Source: GCA-002708315 sp963676635 (lineage in GTDB: Bacteria > Bacteroidota > Bacteroidia > Bacteroidales > F082). Taken from it: DNA of 64,000 bases. The notes under the pieces were generated by a model. The model worked only from the letters and a program-made list of their open reading frames with translations, was not told the origin of the DNA and ran no database searches. Each line of letters begins with the position of its first letter. The first letter of the stretch is position 1. The translations under genes were made by a program, and so were the position numbers. Shown piece after piece: positions 62,617 through 64,000 of this stretch. Location of the stretch: assembly GCA_963676635.1 (NCBI GenBank), contig OY781105.1, positions 1,364,001 to 1,428,000 on the forward strand, in the 5' to 3' direction.

Positions 62617-62689
62617 AGATATTCTCTTTAATTTTGAGGGTGCAAAAATAAAAAAATATGATTGCAATATGATATTTTTTTAAAAGTTT

Positions 62690-62960
62690 TTTTGGTGAAT
62701 GGTGATTTGTGGCCGTGTCCGCCCACCGGCGGATGAATAGTGAGCTGCGCATATTTTTCCCATTGTCACCTTGTCCCCTTGTCACCTTGTCACTTTCTTT
62801 TGGTGAATAGTGGCCGTGTCCGACTCAGTCGGATGAATAGTGAACTGTGTCCGCCTACCGGCGGATGGTGAGCTGCGCATATTTTTCCCATTGTCACCTT
62901 GTCACCTTGTCACCTTGTCACCTTGTCCCTCGTCTCTCGTCCCTTCAGTCCCTAAAGTCT
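62690..62960. repeat. Composite intergenic repeat R4 (two copies)
   Basis: Two adjacent copies begin TTTTTTGGTGAAT and TCTTTTGGTGAAT. The first (62694-62790) carries one palindromic cassette (TCCGCCCACCGGCGGA); the second (62798-62930) carries two (TCCGACTCAGTCGGA and TCCGCCTACCGGCGGA). Each continues GTGAGCTGCGCATATTTTTCCCATTG and CACCTTGTC units. It abuts the 3' end of the TPM-domain gene. Confidence 0.85.
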
Positions 62961-62966
62961 CCACAA

Positions 62967-63785
62967 TCACCAACTCCCGCCAGCGCCGCCGCCGCCGAAG
63001 CTCCCGCCGCCGAAGCCGCCAAAGCCACCACCACCGCCGAAGCCTGAGCCTCCACCGCTAAAGCTGTTCCAGCTGCCCGATCGTGAGCTGTTACTCATAG
63101 CACTGCCAAGCCACAAAGCCGTCCAAAACGAACCCGACCCTCTCGTGCCTATGGAATGTGAACGTGAACCACTGATACGGATAAGAATAAAAACCAAAAT
63201 TATTATTATAAAAGGAATAACAGCAAAAATGCTATTACCACCCACCTGTTTATTATACTCATCAGAATTAATCTCGCCAGCAGCAAGCTTCATAAGCACA
63301 TCAACAGCATTATCAATACCACCATAATAATCCCCACGCTTAAAATCAGGGATCATTTCATTATCAACAATACGTTTGGTAGTAGCATCCGGAATAGCCG
63401 GCTCCAGTCCGTAGCCCACAGCAATATACACCTCACCACGATCACGGTCGCCATACTTAGGCTTCACAAGCACCACCACACCATTGTCGAACTTCTTACG
63501 ACCTACCTTCCACTTCTCCCCTATCTCATAGGCAAACATCGCCTTATCATTGCCTTTCAGCGACTTCACAATCACAACGGTAATCTGGTTGGAAGTACTG
63601 TCGTTAAAAGCCACCAGCTTATGCTCCAGCTGATTAGCCTGCTTCCCCGAAAGGATACCAGCAAAATCGTTAACAAGCCTTGGCGGCGATGGACGTGCCG
63701 GTATTTGCGCCTGCACCATAACAGTAACAAACGCAAACAACAATAAAAGAGAAAGTTTACGGAAAAGTAGTTGTAATGTATTCAT
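62967..63785 (-). CDS. TPM-domain (YgcG family) membrane protein with Gly-rich tail
   Basis: A 272-residue protein from ATG 63785 (an upstream in-frame Met at 63824 would overlap the neighbouring gene). After a signal peptide (LLLLFAFVTVMVQAQ) comes the TPM phosphatase-like domain: LVNDFAGILSGKQANQLE, STSNQITVVIVKSL, GRKKFDNGVVVLVKPK, EVYIAVGYGLEPAIPDA. A TM helix (VIPFIIIILVFILIRI) follows and the tail is glycine/serine-rich (GGGSGFGGGGGFGGFGGG). These proteins are usually encoded beside lemA and another TPM gene. Biochemical role is unclear in bacteria. The final codons meet composite repeat sequence. Confidence 0.9.
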   Translation of the reverse strand: MNTLQLLFRKLSLLLLFAFVTVMVQAQIPARPSPPRLVNDFAGILSGKQANQLEHKLVAFNDSTSNQITVVIVKSLKGNDKAMFAYEIGEKWKVGRKKFDNGVVVLVKPKYGDRDRGEVYIAVGYGLEPAIPDATTKRIVDNEMIPDFKRGDYYGGIDNAVDVLMKLAAGEINSDEYNKQVGGNSIFAVIPFIIIILVFILIRISGSRSHSIGTRGSGSFWTALWLGSAMSNSSRSGSWNSFSGGGSGFGGGGGFGGFGGGSFGGGGAGGSW

Positions 63786-63792
63786 AATATTA

Positions 63793-64000
63793 TTATCCAA
63801 ATGACACTTCGTCAGAAAGCTCATTTATATCATCGATATGATAAGGGAAATGCTTTTTAAGAGATTTACCCGCCTCCTCGATACCATAAATCAGGCCTTC
63901 TGTAAATTTATCCTCAGCAAAATACTCTGCCATATTACCTTTTATCACTTCCCAGAAATTTTCAGGCACCTCTTTATTGATACCGGAATCACCGATAATG
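63793..64000 (-). CDS. C-terminal part of a second TPM-domain protein (truncated by window end)
   Basis: The minus-strand frame open to the window edge ends at the TAA 63793-63795. About 69 residues are visible, including GDSGINKEVPENFWEVI, MAEYFAEDKFTEGLIYGI and EAGKSLKKHFPYHIDDI. This is the C-terminal end of the short TPM protein that normally precedes the Gly-rich one in lemA-TPM-TPM operons. It stops 8 bp before the start of the following TPM gene, so they are cotranscribed. Confidence 0.82.
   Translation of the reverse strand, partial: IIGDSGINKEVPENFWEVIKGNMAEYFAEDKFTEGLIYGIEEAGKSLKKHFPYHIDDINELSDEVSFG

Overview
The window looks like a chromosomal segment of a gliding, type IX secretion (T9SS) bacterium of the phylum Bacteroidota, probably a marine or sediment Bacteroidales/Marinilabiliales-type lineage. 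The evidence is the set of phylum-specific genes (porV, porU, porP/sprF, gldJ, gldA-gldF-gldG, T9SS type A and type B sorting domains), promoters of the TTTG-N19-21-TAnnTTTG type, and the absence of clear Shine-Dalgarno sequences. No genus can be named from sequence reading alone. No rRNA, CRISPR array, plasmid or prophage module was seen.

Layout. 1-16.2 kb: a truncated T9SS type B cargo gene, a minus-strand block (two tandem porU sortase paralogs, porV, ispF) and a plus-strand block (porP/sprF, gldJ, murF, anmK). 16.2-25.4 kb: gapA diverging from a 1371-residue pyruvate-phosphate-dikinase-like protein, an HU-like protein, and a pepD/MFS pair. 25.4-29.4 kb: gldA-gldF-gldG and rsmG. 30-45 kb: hutU, a lipoprotein/porin pair, gcvT, two different phosphate transporters (NptA-type and PiT-type) around mgsA and a prolyl oligopeptidase, a molybdenum-carrier-like protein and prmC. 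45-51.6 kb: a THEP1-like NTPase and two adjacent hybrid histidine kinases with five receiver domains between them. 51.7-53.1 kb: an IS256-family insertion. 53.3-59.4 kb: miaA, cca, a 1.5-kb structured repeat region, an isocitrate dehydrogenase-family gene, a degenerate HD-domain protein and a small zinc-ribbon protein. 59.4-64 kb: an orphan leader-peptide/attenuator-like RNA, a T9SS type A protein, tRNA-Met and two TPM-domain genes, the second cut by the window end.

How the genes fit together. PorV carries cargo to PorU for C-terminal signal removal; PorP/SprF, GldJ and GldAFG belong to the same secretion/gliding machinery; the two sorting-domain proteins are likely cargo. MurF and AnmK share peptidoglycan synthesis and recycling. 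The outer-membrane porin, NptA and PiT transporters and phosphate-inhibited MgsA make a plausible phosphate-responsive neighbourhood.

The most unusual material lies between the genes. There are four tandem arrays with an exact 22-bp period but different unit sequences (three of them nearly abutting). There is also a family of composite repeats built from 7-, 8- and 16-bp units into which ~21-23-bp palindromic cassettes have been inserted independently; one copy is split by the IS256 element. A duplicated ~310-bp structured element sits at 56-57 kb, and an attenuator-like RNA has no biosynthetic gene behind it.
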